Positions 47,968-58,609 of a stretch of 64,000 nt of DNA are shown here, piece after piece. The position numbers and the translations under genes are program-made. This stretch comes from Pseudochrobactrum kiredjianiae (GTDB lineage: Bacteria; Pseudomonadota; Alphaproteobacteria; Rhizobiales; Rhizobiaceae): contig NZ_JAUCBM010000009.1 of NCBI RefSeq assembly GCF_030362795.1, forward strand, positions 1 through 64,000, given 5' to 3'. The first letter of the stretch is position 1; each line of letters starts with the position of its first letter. The notes beneath the pieces were generated by a model. The model worked only from the letters and a program-made list of their open reading frames with translations. It was not told the origin of the DNA and made no database searches.

Positions 47968-49257
47968 ATGGATCGTATTAAAATCACCGGCGGCAATAAA
48001 CTGAACGGCATTATTCCGATTTCCGGCGCGAAAAATGCAGCTCTGCCGCTGATGATTGCATCGCTTCTGACAAATGAAGCGCTGACGCTCGAAAACATGC
48101 CGCATCTGGCCGATGTGGAACTGCTGACCCGTATTCTCGGCAATCACGGCGCGGATTATTCGGTGAATGGTCGCCGCGAGCATCAAAACGGTTCTTATGA
48201 GCGCACGGTTCATTTCACCACCAAGAATATCGTAGATACGACTGCGCCTTATGAACTGGTTGCGAAAATGCGTGCCAGTTTCTGGGTAATTGCGCCGCTT
48301 TTGGCGCGTGCCGGTGAGGCGATTGTGTCATTACCGGGTGGTTGCTCGATCGGCACACGACCGGTGGATCTGATGCTTGATAGTCTGACGGCATTAGGTG
48401 CGAAAATTGAGATCGAAAATGGTTATGCCCGCGCGACAACCAGTGCAGGTCTGACCGGCGCGGAATTTACTTTCCCGAAAGTATCTGTTGGTGCGACCCA
48501 TGTGGCTTTGATGGCAGCCAGCCTCGCCAAAGGTGATACTATTATTCACAATGCGGCCTGTGAGCCGGAAGTGGTTAATCTGGCCGATTGCCTCAACGCT
48601 ATGGGTGCAAAAATTGAAGGCGCAGGCACGCCGACAATCCGAATTCAGGGTGTAACTAGCCTGAAAGGCGCTCGGGTTCGCGTTATTCCGGATCGTATTG
48701 AAACCGGTACTTATGCGATGGCCGTTGCCATGACCGGCGGTGATGTGGTGTTGCAAAACACCCGTTCGGATTTGCTGACATCTGCTCTGGATGTGCTGCG
48801 CCAGACTGGTGCTGAAATCACTGATGTGGAAAACGGTATCCGCGTTGTCCGCAATGGCCACGGTATTGAACCGGTTGATATCACAACAGATCCGTTTCCG
48901 GGCTTTCCGACTGATTTGCAGGCGCAGTTCATGGGGCTGATGACCAAAGCCAAGGGCACATCGCATATTACGGAAACAATTTTTGAAAACCGTTTCATGC
49001 ATGTGCAGGAACTGGCACGTCTGGGCGCAAAAATTTCGCTCTCCGGTCAGACTGCAACTGTTGAAGGTGTTGACCGCCTGAAGGGTGCGCCGGTTATGGC
49101 AACGGATCTGCGTGCATCGGCGACACTGGTAATTGCGGGTCTGGTAGCAGAGGGTGAAACCACGGTGAACCGCGTTTATCATCTGGATCGCGGTTTTGAA
49201 CGTCTTGAAGAAAAACTGTCGAATTGCGGTGCTGAAATCTCCCGCATCAGCGGTTGA
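47968..49257 (+). CDS. murA: UDP-N-acetylglucosamine 1-carboxyvinyltransferase
   Basis: A 429-residue enzyme of normal family length. It transfers enolpyruvate from PEP to UDP-GlcNAc, the first committed step of peptidoglycan synthesis, in the cytoplasm. The active-site loop '[11 protein letters not shown]' has the Cys at residue 126 that fosfomycin alkylates. '[10 protein letters not shown]' (Lys) and '[12 protein letters not shown]' also match. A strong terminator follows. Confidence 0.97.
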   Translation: MDRIKITGGNKLNGIIPISGAKNAALPLMIASLLTNEALTLENMPHLADVELLTRILGNHGADYSVNGRREHQNGSYERTVHFTTKNIVDTTAPYELVAKMRASFWVIAPLLARAGEAIVSLPGGCSIGTRPVDLMLDSLTALGAKIEIENGYARATTSAGLTGAEFTFPKVSVGATHVALMAASLAKGDTIIHNAACEPEVVNLADCLNAMGAKIEGAGTPTIRIQGVTSLKGARVRVIPDRIETGTYAMAVAMTGGDVVLQNTRSDLLTSALDVLRQTGAEITDVENGIRVVRNGHGIEPVDITTDPFPGFPTDLQAQFMGLMTKAKGTSHITETIFENRFMHVQELARLGAKISLSGQTATVEGVDRLKGAPVMATDLRASATLVIAGLVAEGETTVNRVYHLDRGFERLEEKLSNCGAEISRISG

Positions 49258-49282
49258 TTTTGCAGATGTGATTTTTGTTACA

Positions 49283-49314
49283 AACCCCGATTTGTTTTAC
49301 AAGTCGGGGTTTTG
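49283..49314 (+). terminator. Rho-independent terminator after murA
   Basis: A 12-bp AACCCCGATTTG/CAAGTCGGGGTT stem with one wobble is followed by TTG and T-rich sequence. Confidence 0.8.
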
Positions 49315-49411
49315 TTATTAAACAGTAGTGATTTTTACTGTTAAGTGCTTATATCGGTGCGCTGAAGCGTGTTGATATGAGCGCTTTGCGAGTTCAGGAG
49401 AGTGATTGCGG

Positions 49412-49867
49412 ATGCTCAAACTTGTGGCAATGGATGAAGAAGACTTACAGATCATTTCTGCCCATGTGCAGGATGCCGTTCTGAAAGTCGGCGATCTTGA
49501 TTATCGCCCGGGCGAGCAGCGTTTTATTCTTGCCTGCAATCGTTTTATTCACGATCAGAAACCGGCGCGCTCGCGCGGCAAAGAGAGCTATGAACGCCGC
49601 CGTAGTGTGCTGCATTTCGACCGTGTTACCAATGTTCGCGCCATGAATATTGACAGGACAGCGCCGGAGGATGTGCTGGCTTTGCTGGCGATTAATTTTG
49701 AACCGGCAGATGCGCCGTCCGGCGTGATTGAACTGGTTTTTGCAGCGGATAAAACAATCCGTCTTAGCGTTGAAGTGATTGAAATGCGTCTGGCTGATCT
49801 GGGCGCTGCATGGGAAACCGGCAATAAACCGGATCATATTGCAGCTGATCAGACTGAAGCCAAATAA
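49412..49867 (+). CDS. DUF2948 family protein
   Basis: A 151-residue protein with the family pattern 'LVAMDEEDLQIISAHVQDAVLKVGDL', 'FILACNRFIHD', 'RRRSVLHFDRVTNVRA' and 'LLAINFEP'. It is conserved in Alphaproteobacteria, usually directly upstream of hisD as here. Function is unknown. The start at 49412 is preferred over 49406. Confidence 0.88.
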   Translation: MLKLVAMDEEDLQIISAHVQDAVLKVGDLDYRPGEQRFILACNRFIHDQKPARSRGKESYERRRSVLHFDRVTNVRAMNIDRTAPEDVLALLAINFEPADAPSGVIELVFAADKTIRLSVEVIEMRLADLGAAWETGNKPDHIAADQTEAK

Positions 49868-49888
49868 GTTATGAAATGAGGGAATAGC

Positions 49889-51181
49889 GTGGTTCAGACG
49901 CTCATACAAAGTGCCGCAGATTTTGAAGCCAGTTTTGTGGCCTTTCTGGCGGGAAAACGGGAAGTTTCCGAAGATGTGGATCGTACCGTGCGTGAGATTG
50001 TGCAGCAGGTGCGTGAGCATGGCGATCAGGCTCTGATCGACTATTCCAAGCGTTTCGACCGGATTGATCTTAGCGTCACCGGAATTGCGGTAACCGCAGC
50101 GGAAGTGGAAGAGGCGGTTAAAAATGCTGATCAGTCGGTGATTGATGCGCTGATTGTGGCGCGCGACCGGATTGAATCTTATCACAAGCGCCAAATGCCG
50201 AAGGATGATTATTATACTGATGCAATCGGTGTTGAGCTTGGCTCGCGCTGGACGGCAGTGGAATCCGTTGGCCTTTATGTGCCGGGTGGTACGGCCAGCT
50301 ATCCGAGTTCGGTGCTGATGAATGCGGTTCCGGCCAAAGTCGCGGGCGTTGAGCGTATTGTGATGGTTGTGCCGTCTCCGGATGGTGCTCTGAATCCGCT
50401 GGTACTGGTGGCCGCGCATATTGCCGGTGTTTCCGAAATTTATCGTGTGGGTGGTGCGCAGGCTGTTGCAGCTCTGGCCTATGGCACGGAAACGATCAAG
50501 CCGGTTGCTAAAATTGTTGGTCCGGGCAATGCCTATGTGGCGGCTGCGAAGCGTTTGGTTTTCGGTACTGTCGGCATTGATATGATTGCGGGGCCTTCCG
50601 AAGTGCTGGTGGTTGCGGATAGCGACAATCATCCGGACTGGATTGCAGCGGATTTGTTGGCGCAAGCTGAACATGATGCTTTTGCCCAGTCGATCCTGCT
50701 GACCGATAGTGCGGATTTCGCCAAAGCGGTGGAAGAAGCCGTAAAGCGCCAGTTGCAAACCTTGCCGCGCGCAGAAATTGCCCGTGCCAGTTGGCAGGAT
50801 TTTGGTGCGGTTATTCTGGTTGAAGATTTTGACAGTGCGGTGCCGTTGATCAACCGTATCGCTGCCGAGCATTTGGAAGTGGCAATTGCCGATACGGACG
50901 GTCTGCTGCCGAAAATCCGCAATGCCGGTGCAATTTTTATCGGTAAATACACACCGGAAGCTATTGGCGACTATGTCGGCGGGCCAAACCATGTGTTGCC
51001 AACTGCGCGTTCTGCACGGTTCTCTTCCGGTCTTTCGGTGATGGATTTTGTTAAGCGGACATCTTTGCTGAAGCTGGGCGCGGAACAGTTGCGTATTCTT
51101 GGCCCTTCGGCAATTACACTGGCCGAGACTGAAGGCTTACAGGCACATGGATTGTCGATTTCACGACGTCTGAATATGTAA
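49889..51181 (+). CDS. hisD: histidinol dehydrogenase
   Basis: A 430-residue, zinc-dependent enzyme that oxidises L-histidinol to L-histidine in two NAD+ steps, the last of the pathway. Visible motifs are 'GLYVPGGTASYPSSVLMNAVPAKVAGV'-type NAD/substrate loops, 'GPGNAYVAAAKRLVFG', 'DMIAGPSEVLV', 'QAEHDAFAQSIL' (zinc ligands) and 'GPNHVLPT'. It starts with GTG after GAGGGA. It forms a run with the DUF2948 gene and the UPF0262 gene. Confidence 0.96.
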   Translation: MVQTLIQSAADFEASFVAFLAGKREVSEDVDRTVREIVQQVREHGDQALIDYSKRFDRIDLSVTGIAVTAAEVEEAVKNADQSVIDALIVARDRIESYHKRQMPKDDYYTDAIGVELGSRWTAVESVGLYVPGGTASYPSSVLMNAVPAKVAGVERIVMVVPSPDGALNPLVLVAAHIAGVSEIYRVGGAQAVAALAYGTETIKPVAKIVGPGNAYVAAAKRLVFGTVGIDMIAGPSEVLVVADSDNHPDWIAADLLAQAEHDAFAQSILLTDSADFAKAVEEAVKRQLQTLPRAEIARASWQDFGAVILVEDFDSAVPLINRIAAEHLEVAIADTDGLLPKIRNAGAIFIGKYTPEAIGDYVGGPNHVLPTARSARFSSGLSVMDFVKRTSLLKLGAEQLRILGPSAITLAETEGLQAHGLSISRRLNM

Positions 51182-51232
51182 ACAGAATGAGGGAAAACGG
51201 AGCGGTGCATCAGCGCCGCCTGTATAGGACAG

Positions 51233-51715
51233 ATGACCGGTAAAAATGACAATGCCCGGCTGATAGATGTGGAACTGGACGAGACAATCGGCCAGTCTAC
51301 GCCGGATATTGAGCATGAGCGCGCTGTCGCTATTTTCGATCTGATTGAGGAGAACAGTTTTTCTCCTGTCGGAGACACGGATGGCGGGCCTTACCGCTTG
51401 CGACTGTCTCTGGTGGAGAAACGTCTGATTTTCACCATCACGCGAGAGGCTGGTGAACTGGTTGCCACGCATATTCTCTCACTGTCGCCGTTGCGTAAAA
51501 CAGTGAAAGACTATTTTCTGATCTGCGAAAGCTATTATGCGGCGATCCGCTCGGCCACGCCAAGCCGGATTGAGGCAATTGATATGGGGCGGCGCGGTTT
51601 GCATAATGAGGGCTCGCAGACATTGATGAACCGGCTTGACGGTAAGATCGAGATTGATTTTGATACAGCGCGGCGTTTGTTTACGCTGGTCTGTGTGCTG
51701 CATTGGCGCGGGTGA
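51233..51715 (+). CDS. UPF0262 family protein
   Basis: A 160-residue alphaproteobacterial protein: '[17 protein letters not shown]', '[18 protein letters not shown]' and '[21 protein letters not shown]'. Members follow hisD and precede a low-Mr phosphatase, as here. Function is unknown. Confidence 0.9.
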   Translation: MTGKNDNARLIDVELDETIGQSTPDIEHERAVAIFDLIEENSFSPVGDTDGGPYRLRLSLVEKRLIFTITREAGELVATHILSLSPLRKTVKDYFLICESYYAAIRSATPSRIEAIDMGRRGLHNEGSQTLMNRLDGKIEIDFDTARRLFTLVCVLHWRG

Positions 51716-51718
51716 TTG

Positions 51719-52192
51719 ATGAGCGTAAGCCCTGATCAGATGCCGGATAGTTTTACTGAAACTGCTGTGGTGAAGAAACCGGATTCCATTCTGTTTGTAT
51801 GCGGGATGAATGCAATCCGTTCACCAATGGCGGAAATTCTCACCCGCTCGTTAGTGAACGGCAAAACCTATGTGGCTTCAGCCGGTGTTACACGCGGTGA
51901 GCGTGATATGTTTGTTGATGCCGTTTTGGAAGAAGAGGGGTTGTCGCTGAATGAAAGACAGCCTGTCGGACTTGAAGAACTGAATGACGGTTATTTCGAT
52001 CTGATTATCACACTGACACCACAGGCACATCATGTGGTTCTGGAGCGGATGCGCAGTTTCGCAGCCAATGTGGAATATTGGCCGATGCCGGACCCGACAT
52101 TGGTGACCGGTTCGCGCGAGCAACGGTTGGCCGCTTATCGCGATGTGCGGGATCGTCTGAAACAAAAAATTACAGAGCGCTTTCTGCAATAA
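51719..52192 (+). CDS. low-molecular-weight phosphotyrosine phosphatase family protein
   Basis: A 157-residue protein with the P-loop C28-x5-R34-S ('FVCGMNAIRSPMAE') and the general-acid Asp in 'WPMPDPTLV'. These also define arsenate reductases of the ArsC type, but the extra Cys pair of those is not evident. It dephosphorylates a protein or arsenate. The substrate is unknown. The start at 51719 nearly overlaps the upstream stop. Confidence 0.85.
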   Translation: MSVSPDQMPDSFTETAVVKKPDSILFVCGMNAIRSPMAEILTRSLVNGKTYVASAGVTRGERDMFVDAVLEEEGLSLNERQPVGLEELNDGYFDLIITLTPQAHHVVLERMRSFAANVEYWPMPDPTLVTGSREQRLAAYRDVRDRLKQKITERFLQ

Positions 52193-52451
52193 GTGCTAAG
52201 ACGTGCTAAATTTGATAGTGAGTCCTGCATATGCTATGGGCATTCAGGGCTGTTTATGCACCTTAAATCCGGCATTTCATGCTTTTTATGTATCATTAGC
52301 GTGGTTTTGAGCCTGTTTTAGGGTGTCAAAGAGCTAGTTTTATCAGTTCAACATTTCAGTTGTTCACAAACGGACTCTAATCATATAGGTTCCGCGCAAA
52401 ATCAGACCTTCTGCATGATGCAGATTTATTAAACTAAAAGACAGGTACCAT
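52193..52451. other. intergenic region upstream of infA
   Basis: No gene is seen. An AGGTACC-type ribosome site lies just before infA, and an AT-rich promoter area is at about 52300-52440. Confidence 0.4.
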
Positions 52452-52670
52452 ATGGCTAAAGAAGAAGTCCTTGAGTTCCCGGGCGTTGTAACGGAACTTT
52501 TGCCGAATGCTATGTTTCGCGTAAAGCTCGAAAACGAACATGAAATTATCGCTCATACCGCTGGTCGTATGCGCAAAAACCGTATTCGCGTTCTGGCGGG
52601 TGATAAGGTACTGGTGGAAATGACCCCTTATGACCTGACCAAAGGTCGTATTACCTACCGCTTTAAATAA
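52452..52670 (+). CDS. infA: translation initiation factor IF-1
   Basis: A 72-residue S1/OB-fold protein of exact family length ('[20 protein letters not shown]', '[19 protein letters not shown]'). It binds the 30S A site with IF-2 and IF-3. An isolated promoter region upstream and maf downstream match related genomes. Confidence 0.98.
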   Translation: MAKEEVLEFPGVVTELLPNAMFRVKLENEHEIIAHTAGRMRKNRIRVLAGDKVLVEMTPYDLTKGRITYRFK

Positions 52671-52699
52671 AATTTCTGCTGCCGGACTCTATTCTGACC

Positions 52700-53332
52700 A
52701 TGAAGACACCAATGTCCCATCCTCTGGTTCTGGCCTCGGCATCGCCGCGGCGTATTGAGCTTCTGGCGCAAATCGGTATTGAACCCGCTTTTTTGCAACC
52801 GGCTGATATCAATGAGACACCGCAGCGTCTGGAACATCCCCGTTCGCTCGCAAAGCGTTTGTCTTTTCAAAAAGCGGAAAAAGCAAAAGAAAAGCTGCAG
52901 AATGATGCGGAGTATAAATCCGCTTTCATTCTTGCAGCTGATACTGTTGTTGGCGTCGGACGGCAGATTCTGCCCAAAGCGGAGAGTGAAGATGTGGCGC
53001 TTGATTGTCTGCGTCTGCTTTCCGGCCGTGCCCATAAAGTATTTACCGGTGTTTGTCTGATCACGCCGAAGGGCAGTGTGAGGCAGACGCTGGTTGAAAG
53101 CCGTGTGCGTTTTGACCGGTTGAGCCGTCGCCAGATGGATGCTTATATCAGCTCCGGTGAATGGCGCGGTAAAGCGGGCGGCTATGCTATTCAGGGGCTG
53201 GCGGGCAGCTTTATCGTTAAGCTGGTCGGTTCCTATAGTAATATTGTCGGTTTACCGCTGCATGAAACACAGGCTCTGCTGGAAGGTGAAAAGTTTCCGG
53301 TCTATGAGCAGTGGCATGAAGGCAAAGTGTGA
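52700..53332 (+). CDS. maf: Maf-like nucleotide pyrophosphatase
   Basis: A 210-residue protein with the '[12 protein letters not shown]' loop and '[19 protein letters not shown]' plus '[13 protein letters not shown]' motifs. It hydrolyses non-canonical or pyrimidine nucleoside triphosphates and may influence septum formation. An alternative start is the ATG at 52712. It is followed by yacG with overlapping stop and start. Confidence 0.93.
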   Translation: MKTPMSHPLVLASASPRRIELLAQIGIEPAFLQPADINETPQRLEHPRSLAKRLSFQKAEKAKEKLQNDAEYKSAFILAADTVVGVGRQILPKAESEDVALDCLRLLSGRAHKVFTGVCLITPKGSVRQTLVESRVRFDRLSRRQMDAYISSGEWRGKAGGYAIQGLAGSFIVKLVGSYSNIVGLPLHETQALLEGEKFPVYEQWHEGKV

Positions 53333-53544
53333 TGAGTGAAGACGACAAACCTGCCGGTTCCTATGAAAATGTAACGCCGTTGCGCCCGACACGGCCTTGC
53401 CCAGAATGCGGCAAACCCTCAACACGCGACTCTTATCCGTTTTGCTCGCCGCGCTGCCGCAGTGTTGATCTCAATCGTTGGTTGTCTGATGCCTATGTCA
53501 TTCCGGGCAAACCTATCGACGACAGCGATCAGGAAAACAGCTAA
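53332..53544 (+). CDS. yacG: DNA gyrase inhibitor YacG
   Basis: A 70-residue zinc finger protein with 'PCPECGKPS' and '[15 protein letters not shown]', four cysteines binding zinc, and the family 'DAYVIPG' end. The Escherichia coli homologue binds the GyrB C-terminal domain and blocks gyrase. It starts in a TGATG overlap with maf. Confidence 0.93.
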   Translation: MSEDDKPAGSYENVTPLRPTRPCPECGKPSTRDSYPFCSPRCRSVDLNRWLSDAYVIPGKPIDDSDQENS

Positions 53545-53565
53545 CGAATTAATAGAGGAAGACAA

Positions 53566-53952
53566 ATGAAATTTCTGATTGTCTTCCTCGGTGCGGGAAT
53601 TGGTGGTGCAGCCCGTTACGGCACGGGGTTGTTGTTTGCCCGTTTTGCGGCGCTCACTGTATTCCCGATCAGTACTTTCATCGTCAACATTGTCGGCTCA
53701 CTATTGATGGGGCTGATTATCGGCTTTTTCACCATGCGCAGCGGGCAGGGTGTAGCTCTGTCCGATAGCTGGAAGCTGTTTCTGACCACCGGTATTATGG
53801 GCGGTTTCACAACCTTCTCGGCCTTCTCACTGGAAACAGTGCTACTGATGGAAAACGGCAATATCGGCACCGCGCTGGTCTATATTCTGTCTTCTGTGAT
53901 CTTAGGTGCAACAGCCTTGCTGGCAGGGCTTTATCTGATGCGCCTGATTTAA
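53566..53952 (+). CDS. crcB: fluoride channel FluC/CrcB
   Basis: A 128-residue protein with four transmembrane helices. Signature parts are 'GGAARYGTGLLF', 'GTFIVNIVGS'-like 'STFIVNIVGSLLMG' and 'TTGIMGGFTTFSAFSLET' (Phe box and central Na+ site). Two copies form an antiparallel dimer that exports fluoride. No fluoride riboswitch is apparent in the 21-base gap before it. Confidence 0.95.
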   Translation: MKFLIVFLGAGIGGAARYGTGLLFARFAALTVFPISTFIVNIVGSLLMGLIIGFFTMRSGQGVALSDSWKLFLTTGIMGGFTTFSAFSLETVLLMENGNIGTALVYILSSVILGATALLAGLYLMRLI

Positions 53953-53961
53953 AAGCGCGTA

Positions 53962-55287
53962 TCACCACATTTCGATATGGATTTTGGAGCCGTCGCTGAA
54001 GCGATTGATGTGGAATGGTGCAGGGTCAACCACAGGACGCTCATTGGTCACCATATCAGCAATCAGCTTGCCTGCTCCGGGGCCGATACCAAAGCCATGG
54101 CCGGAGAAGCCGGTGGCGGCAATACAATTTGGTATATGATCCAGTGGTGAAATCACCGGTACAATATCCGGTGTCGTATCAATCAGGCCAGCCCATTGCT
54201 GGGCGATCTGCGCATTTTTGAAAGCGGGCAATGCCTGTTGCAGCGCTTTGAAGACGGCCAGATTGGCAGCCTTATGAGGTTCAGGATCAAGGATACGGAT
54301 TTTCTCAAAAATTGATGTCTGGTCTGCGGGGCGTAGCTTCCACTCAAAAGCTTCCTCTATGAAACGCTGGCCAAACCGCAACCGTACGCTTTTCCATTCA
54401 GTACGCAGAGCCGGAATGAATTTTGGCAAAAAGCGGAAACTGTCCGGCACAATATCAGCGATACTGCCCGACAGGTTGGCAACTGTATAGCCGCCGTCCA
54501 TCCGCTTGCGCAGTGCAAAATCAGAGAAAGCAATGGCAGCATCAACACCGGCCTCGACCGGTGTTGTCCGCAAAACCGATGAGCGCATTTTTAGCTGCGG
54601 CAGCGTTATACCGAGATCAGAGCAGATCAGGCGGGACCAGCTGCCGCCTGCGACCACGATTGCTTCACACTCAATAGCGCCCTGTTCGGTGATAACACTG
54701 CTGACGCGGCCATTGGTGGTTTCAATACGGCGGACGGCACAATTTTGCATAATAATAGCGCCGAGTTCGCGCGCTTTCTCTGCCATGGCAGGCGCTGCTT
54801 TTTGCGGTTCGGCGCGGCCGTCAGCGGCGGTATAAAGTGCGCCATAGAGCTGGCGCTGTAAGCCGGGCACCAATGCCTCGGCCTGCTGTTTGCCAACAAC
54901 CTGACCGTCGATGCCGTGTTCTTTGGCGATCTGCACCCATTCACGCCATTTTTCAAGATCTTCTTCTTTTTCTGCTGCAAAAGCGATGCCGGTTGTGCGG
55001 AAACCGGTTTCCCGTCCGGTCAGTGCATTCATCTGCTGCCACAGTTTCATGCTCTCAACAATCATCGGCATTTCGCGGGAGTCGCGCCCTGTATGGCGGC
55101 ACCAGCCCCAATTGCGGCTGGATTGCTCGCCTGCAATCACACCTTTTTCAAGCAGGGTTACAGGAATGCCGCGCTGTGCCAGAAACAACGCCGCAGACAC
55201 GCCGATAATACCGCCGCCAATAATGACGATCTGTGTCTTCTTCGGGAGTGACGGGGATGACTGGACGCTGTCTGTCTGCGGACCCAT
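53962..55287 (-). CDS. FAD-dependent amine/amino-acid oxidoreductase (DAO family)
   Basis: A 441-residue protein with the Rossmann FAD motif 'VIIGGGIIGVSAALFLA' near residue 22 and a C-terminal 'GFSGHGFGIGPGAGKLIADMV'. The middle 'GWCRHTGRDSREMPM' and 'YTAADGRAEPQKAAPAMAEKA' place it among D-amino-acid dehydrogenase or glycine-oxidase-like enzymes. The substrate cannot be told. There is no transmembrane segment. It converges with crcB, only nine bases apart. Confidence 0.85.
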   Translation of the reverse strand: MGPQTDSVQSSPSLPKKTQIVIIGGGIIGVSAALFLAQRGIPVTLLEKGVIAGEQSSRNWGWCRHTGRDSREMPMIVESMKLWQQMNALTGRETGFRTTGIAFAAEKEEDLEKWREWVQIAKEHGIDGQVVGKQQAEALVPGLQRQLYGALYTAADGRAEPQKAAPAMAEKARELGAIIMQNCAVRRIETTNGRVSSVITEQGAIECEAIVVAGGSWSRLICSDLGITLPQLKMRSSVLRTTPVEAGVDAAIAFSDFALRKRMDGGYTVANLSGSIADIVPDSFRFLPKFIPALRTEWKSVRLRFGQRFIEEAFEWKLRPADQTSIFEKIRILDPEPHKAANLAVFKALQQALPAFKNAQIAQQWAGLIDTTPDIVPVISPLDHIPNCIAATGFSGHGFGIGPGAGKLIADMVTNERPVVDPAPFHINRFSDGSKIHIEMW

Positions 55288-55663
55288 GGGATGTTCCTGT
55301 AAGCTTTTTCAATTTTGTGCTGCAGCTTCGGCTATTCTGCATGATTCGACAATTGCAGAAAAACACACAGCAGAGCCGCTGTTTTGTAAAATTCCTGTCA
55401 TATTTTGCTCTGATTATAGCCTCTCAACCAATTTAATAGATAATTTGCCTGCGAGTTTTTCCACATATTGTGCAAAAGCTGTAAAAAACGGAAATTTTGT
55501 GCCTGAGTTGGGGAAATAGCGGACATAAGTTGCAATCAAGCACTTGCTATTACGCGGGTCAAAACCACATAATAACAACCGGATTTAACGAGATAATTTC
55601 GTTTTGAGGCAGCAGTTTTAAAAATCAAAACTGCTCGTAATTGATTTGAGGAGGCCGGCGCGG

Positions 55664-58609
55664 ATGGTGACGGACGGAAAAGTCCTTTTTTTGCTCATCA
55701 CACTGCCATTTATTGGCTGCGCCCTTACAGGTCTGCTCAGATCGAATGACCGGCAAGTTGCTGTCTGGTTTGCAGGTCTTACCGCATTAGCGGCTCTGCT
55801 GCTGACAATTGCTCTTTATCCTTATGTTGCGAACGGAAAAGTCCTGCATACACAATTGGCATGGCTGCCTGCCTATGGTCTCAATGTCACGTTGCGGATG
55901 GACGGTTTAGCTTGGTTGTTTGCCATGCTGGTCACCGGTATCGGCCTGCTGGTTGTGATCTACGCACGCTACTATATGTCGTCGGAAGATCCGGTGCCGC
56001 GCTTTTTCTCATTCTTTTTGGCCTTTATGGGCGCAATGCTCGGTGTGGTACTGTCCGGCAATATGATCCTGATGGTCGTGTTCTGGGAGCTGACCAGTAT
56101 CTTCTCATTCCTGCTGATCGGTTACTGGTATCAGAATGTCAGTGCCCGTGACGGTGCGCGTATGGCTCTGACTGTTACCGGTCTTGGCGGCTTTGGTCTG
56201 CTGGTCGGGGTTTTGCTGCTTGGCCATATGGTTGGCAGCTATGAACTTGATGTTATTCTTGCCTCCGGCGATATCATTAAAAACCATCCGCTTTATACGG
56301 TTGCATTGGTGCTGATCCTGCTTGGCACTTTTACCAAGAGTGCGCAGTTTCCGTTCCATTTCTGGCTGCCGAATGCGATGGCCGCGCCAACGCCGGTTTC
56401 TGCCTATCTGCATTCTGCGACGATGGTAAAGCTCGGCGTGTTTTTGATGGTACGGATGTGGCCGGCACTGGCGGGAACAGAAGAATGGTTCTGGCTGCTC
56501 GGTCTTGCGGGTCTCACCACTTTGCTGCTCGGTGCATGGTTTGCGCTGTTCCAGCAGGATCTTAAAGGTCTGCTGGCCTATTCAACAATCAGCCATCTGG
56601 GACTGATTACAGCTTTGCTGAGCCTTGGCAGTCCGCTTTCTGCGGTTGCCGCGATTTTCCATATGGTCAATCATGCGATTTTCAAAGCCTCGCTGTTTAT
56701 GGCTGCGGGTATTATCGACCATGAAACCGGCACGCGAGATTTGCGAAAACTGAGCGGGTTGTTCCGCTTCATGCCGGTGACAGCGACACTTGCGATGGTT
56801 GCCAGTGCGGCAATGGCCGGTGTGCCGCTGCTGAACGGATTTATCTCCAAGGAAATGTTCTTCGCTGAGGCGGTGGAAACACATCTGTCCTCATGGCTGG
56901 ATACAGCAACCCCTTATGTGGCGACGCTCGCCAGTGCTTTCAGCGTGGCCTATTCGATCCGCTTTATCTATTCGACTTTCTTTGGTCCTGCGCCGGTTGA
57001 CCTGCCGCATACGCCAAAAGAGCCGCCGCAATGGGTGCGTTTCCCGATTGAGTTGTTGGTTCTGCTCTGCCTGTTGATTGGTATTGTACCGACACTGATT
57101 GTCGGACCGTTCCTGCATACCGCAGTTCTCTCTGTGCTTGGTAGTGAAACACCACAATATAGTCTTGCGATCTGGCACGGCTTTAATGTGCCGCTGCTTA
57201 TGAGTGTGATTGCGCTGCTCGGCGGTACGTTGGTCTTTATGCTGATGAAAAACTATCTGGCCAAGTGTGACGAGGGGCCGCCATTGCTGCGCCATCTCAA
57301 TGGTCAGCGTATTTTTGAACTGGTGCTGGTCACCGTGTCATGGAAATGGGCGCGTAGCATTGAAAGCCGGTTCGGCACACGCCGCCTCCAGCCGCAAATG
57401 CGGGTGCTGATCCTGATTGCTGTTATTGCTGGTGCATGGCCGGTTTATCAGGCTGGTCTGCATATGGGGCCATTGGCGCCAATGCCGGTTGATCCGGTCT
57501 TCGCAACCGTCTGGCTGATTGGCGCGCTTTGTGCTGTCGGCGCGGCCTATCAGGCGAAATATCATCGTCTGGCATCGCTGATGTTGCTTGGCGGCGCGGG
57601 GCTTGTCACCTGCTTTACCTTCGTCTGGCTGTCGGCCCCTGATTTGGCCGTGACACAGTTGCTGGTGGAAATCGTGACCACCGTTTTGTTGCTGCTTGGC
57701 TTGCGCTGGCTGCCAAAACGCTGGCAAGAAGATGAAAATGCGAGCATACCATTTGTGCCGCGCATCCGTCGTTACCGCGATTTGATTATTGCGCTGGCTG
57801 GTGGCGGCGGCATGGCTGTTGTTGCCTATGCAATGATGACGCGTTTCAGCCCTGCTACATTGGCGGATTACTTCCTCGCGAACTCCTATTCGGAAGCGGG
57901 CGGTAAAAACGTGGTCAATGTGTTGCTGGTGGATTTCCGCGGATTTGATACGCTGGGCGAAATTACGGTGCTTGGTATTGTCGGCCTGACAGTTTATGCG
58001 CTGTTGCGTCGTTTCCGTCCGGCATCCGATACGATTGAATCCCCGCAACAGCAGAAAATCCAGAACGCCTATGATGCGGCTGATCCGGAGCGCGATGCAG
58101 GTGCAACACTGTCCGAATATCTGGCTGTGCCATCTGTTATCATGCAATATCTGTTCGGTGTGATTGTCGTTTTCGCTATGCATTTACTGCTGCGCGGTCA
58201 TGATTTGCCGGGTGGTGGTTTCGCTGCCGGTATCACCATGGCAATCGGCTTTATCCTGCAATATCTGGCTTTCGGTACGCGTTGGGTGGAAAGCCATTTG
58301 CGTATTCTGCCCGTTAAATGGATGGGCTTCGGCCTGCTCACCGCTGCGGCAACGGGCGCCGGATCGTTTTTTGCCGGTTATCCGTTCCTCACCACCTATT
58401 TCGATTATGCAGATGTGCCGCTGATCGGCAAAATGCCGGTCGCATCAGCACTGCTGTTTGATATCGGTGTGTTTACGTTGGTGGTGGGTGCAACCGTTCT
58501 GATGCTGATTGCCTTGGCGCACCAGTCTATCCGTCATCGCCGCTCGGAAAAAACACAATCGGAACAGGCCGAACAAGCTGTACTCATTAAGCAAGGAGAG
58601 GGACGGTAA
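55664..58609 (+). CDS. mrpA: Mrp/Pha antiporter subunit A with fused B domain
   Basis: A 981-residue membrane protein with about 20 helices. Residues 1-820 are the NuoL/MrpA-like proton channel ('VVFWELTSIFSFLLIGYW', 'TKSAQFPFHFWLPNAMAAPTPVSAYLHSATMVK' in part), then a C-terminal MrpB-like domain from about residue 829 ('VVFAMHLLLRGHDLPGGGF'). An AGGAGG site fixes the start at 55664. The complex exchanges Na+ or K+ for H+, with roles in pH and salt tolerance. In Sinorhizobium meliloti the same fused form is called PhaAB. Confidence 0.93.
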   Translation: MVTDGKVLFLLITLPFIGCALTGLLRSNDRQVAVWFAGLTALAALLLTIALYPYVANGKVLHTQLAWLPAYGLNVTLRMDGLAWLFAMLVTGIGLLVVIYARYYMSSEDPVPRFFSFFLAFMGAMLGVVLSGNMILMVVFWELTSIFSFLLIGYWYQNVSARDGARMALTVTGLGGFGLLVGVLLLGHMVGSYELDVILASGDIIKNHPLYTVALVLILLGTFTKSAQFPFHFWLPNAMAAPTPVSAYLHSATMVKLGVFLMVRMWPALAGTEEWFWLLGLAGLTTLLLGAWFALFQQDLKGLLAYSTISHLGLITALLSLGSPLSAVAAIFHMVNHAIFKASLFMAAGIIDHETGTRDLRKLSGLFRFMPVTATLAMVASAAMAGVPLLNGFISKEMFFAEAVETHLSSWLDTATPYVATLASAFSVAYSIRFIYSTFFGPAPVDLPHTPKEPPQWVRFPIELLVLLCLLIGIVPTLIVGPFLHTAVLSVLGSETPQYSLAIWHGFNVPLLMSVIALLGGTLVFMLMKNYLAKCDEGPPLLRHLNGQRIFELVLVTVSWKWARSIESRFGTRRLQPQMRVLILIAVIAGAWPVYQAGLHMGPLAPMPVDPVFATVWLIGALCAVGAAYQAKYHRLASLMLLGGAGLVTCFTFVWLSAPDLAVTQLLVEIVTTVLLLLGLRWLPKRWQEDENASIPFVPRIRRYRDLIIALAGGGGMAVVAYAMMTRFSPATLADYFLANSYSEAGGKNVVNVLLVDFRGFDTLGEITVLGIVGLTVYALLRRFRPASDTIESPQQQKIQNAYDAADPERDAGATLSEYLAVPSVIMQYLFGVIVVFAMHLLLRGHDLPGGGFAAGITMAIGFILQYLAFGTRWVESHLRILPVKWMGFGLLTAAATGAGSFFAGYPFLTTYFDYADVPLIGKMPVASALLFDIGVFTLVVGATVLMLIALAHQSIRHRRSEKTQSEQAEQAVLIKQGEGR

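Noticed and set aside
49445-50992. 515-residue reverse frame across hisD and the DUF2948 gene
   Set aside because: It is antisense to two well-conserved genes and rich in His and Arg as expected of a shadow.
53545-53565. Fluoride riboswitch before crcB
   Set aside because: The gap to yacG is only 21 bases, too short, and no riboswitch fold can be drawn.
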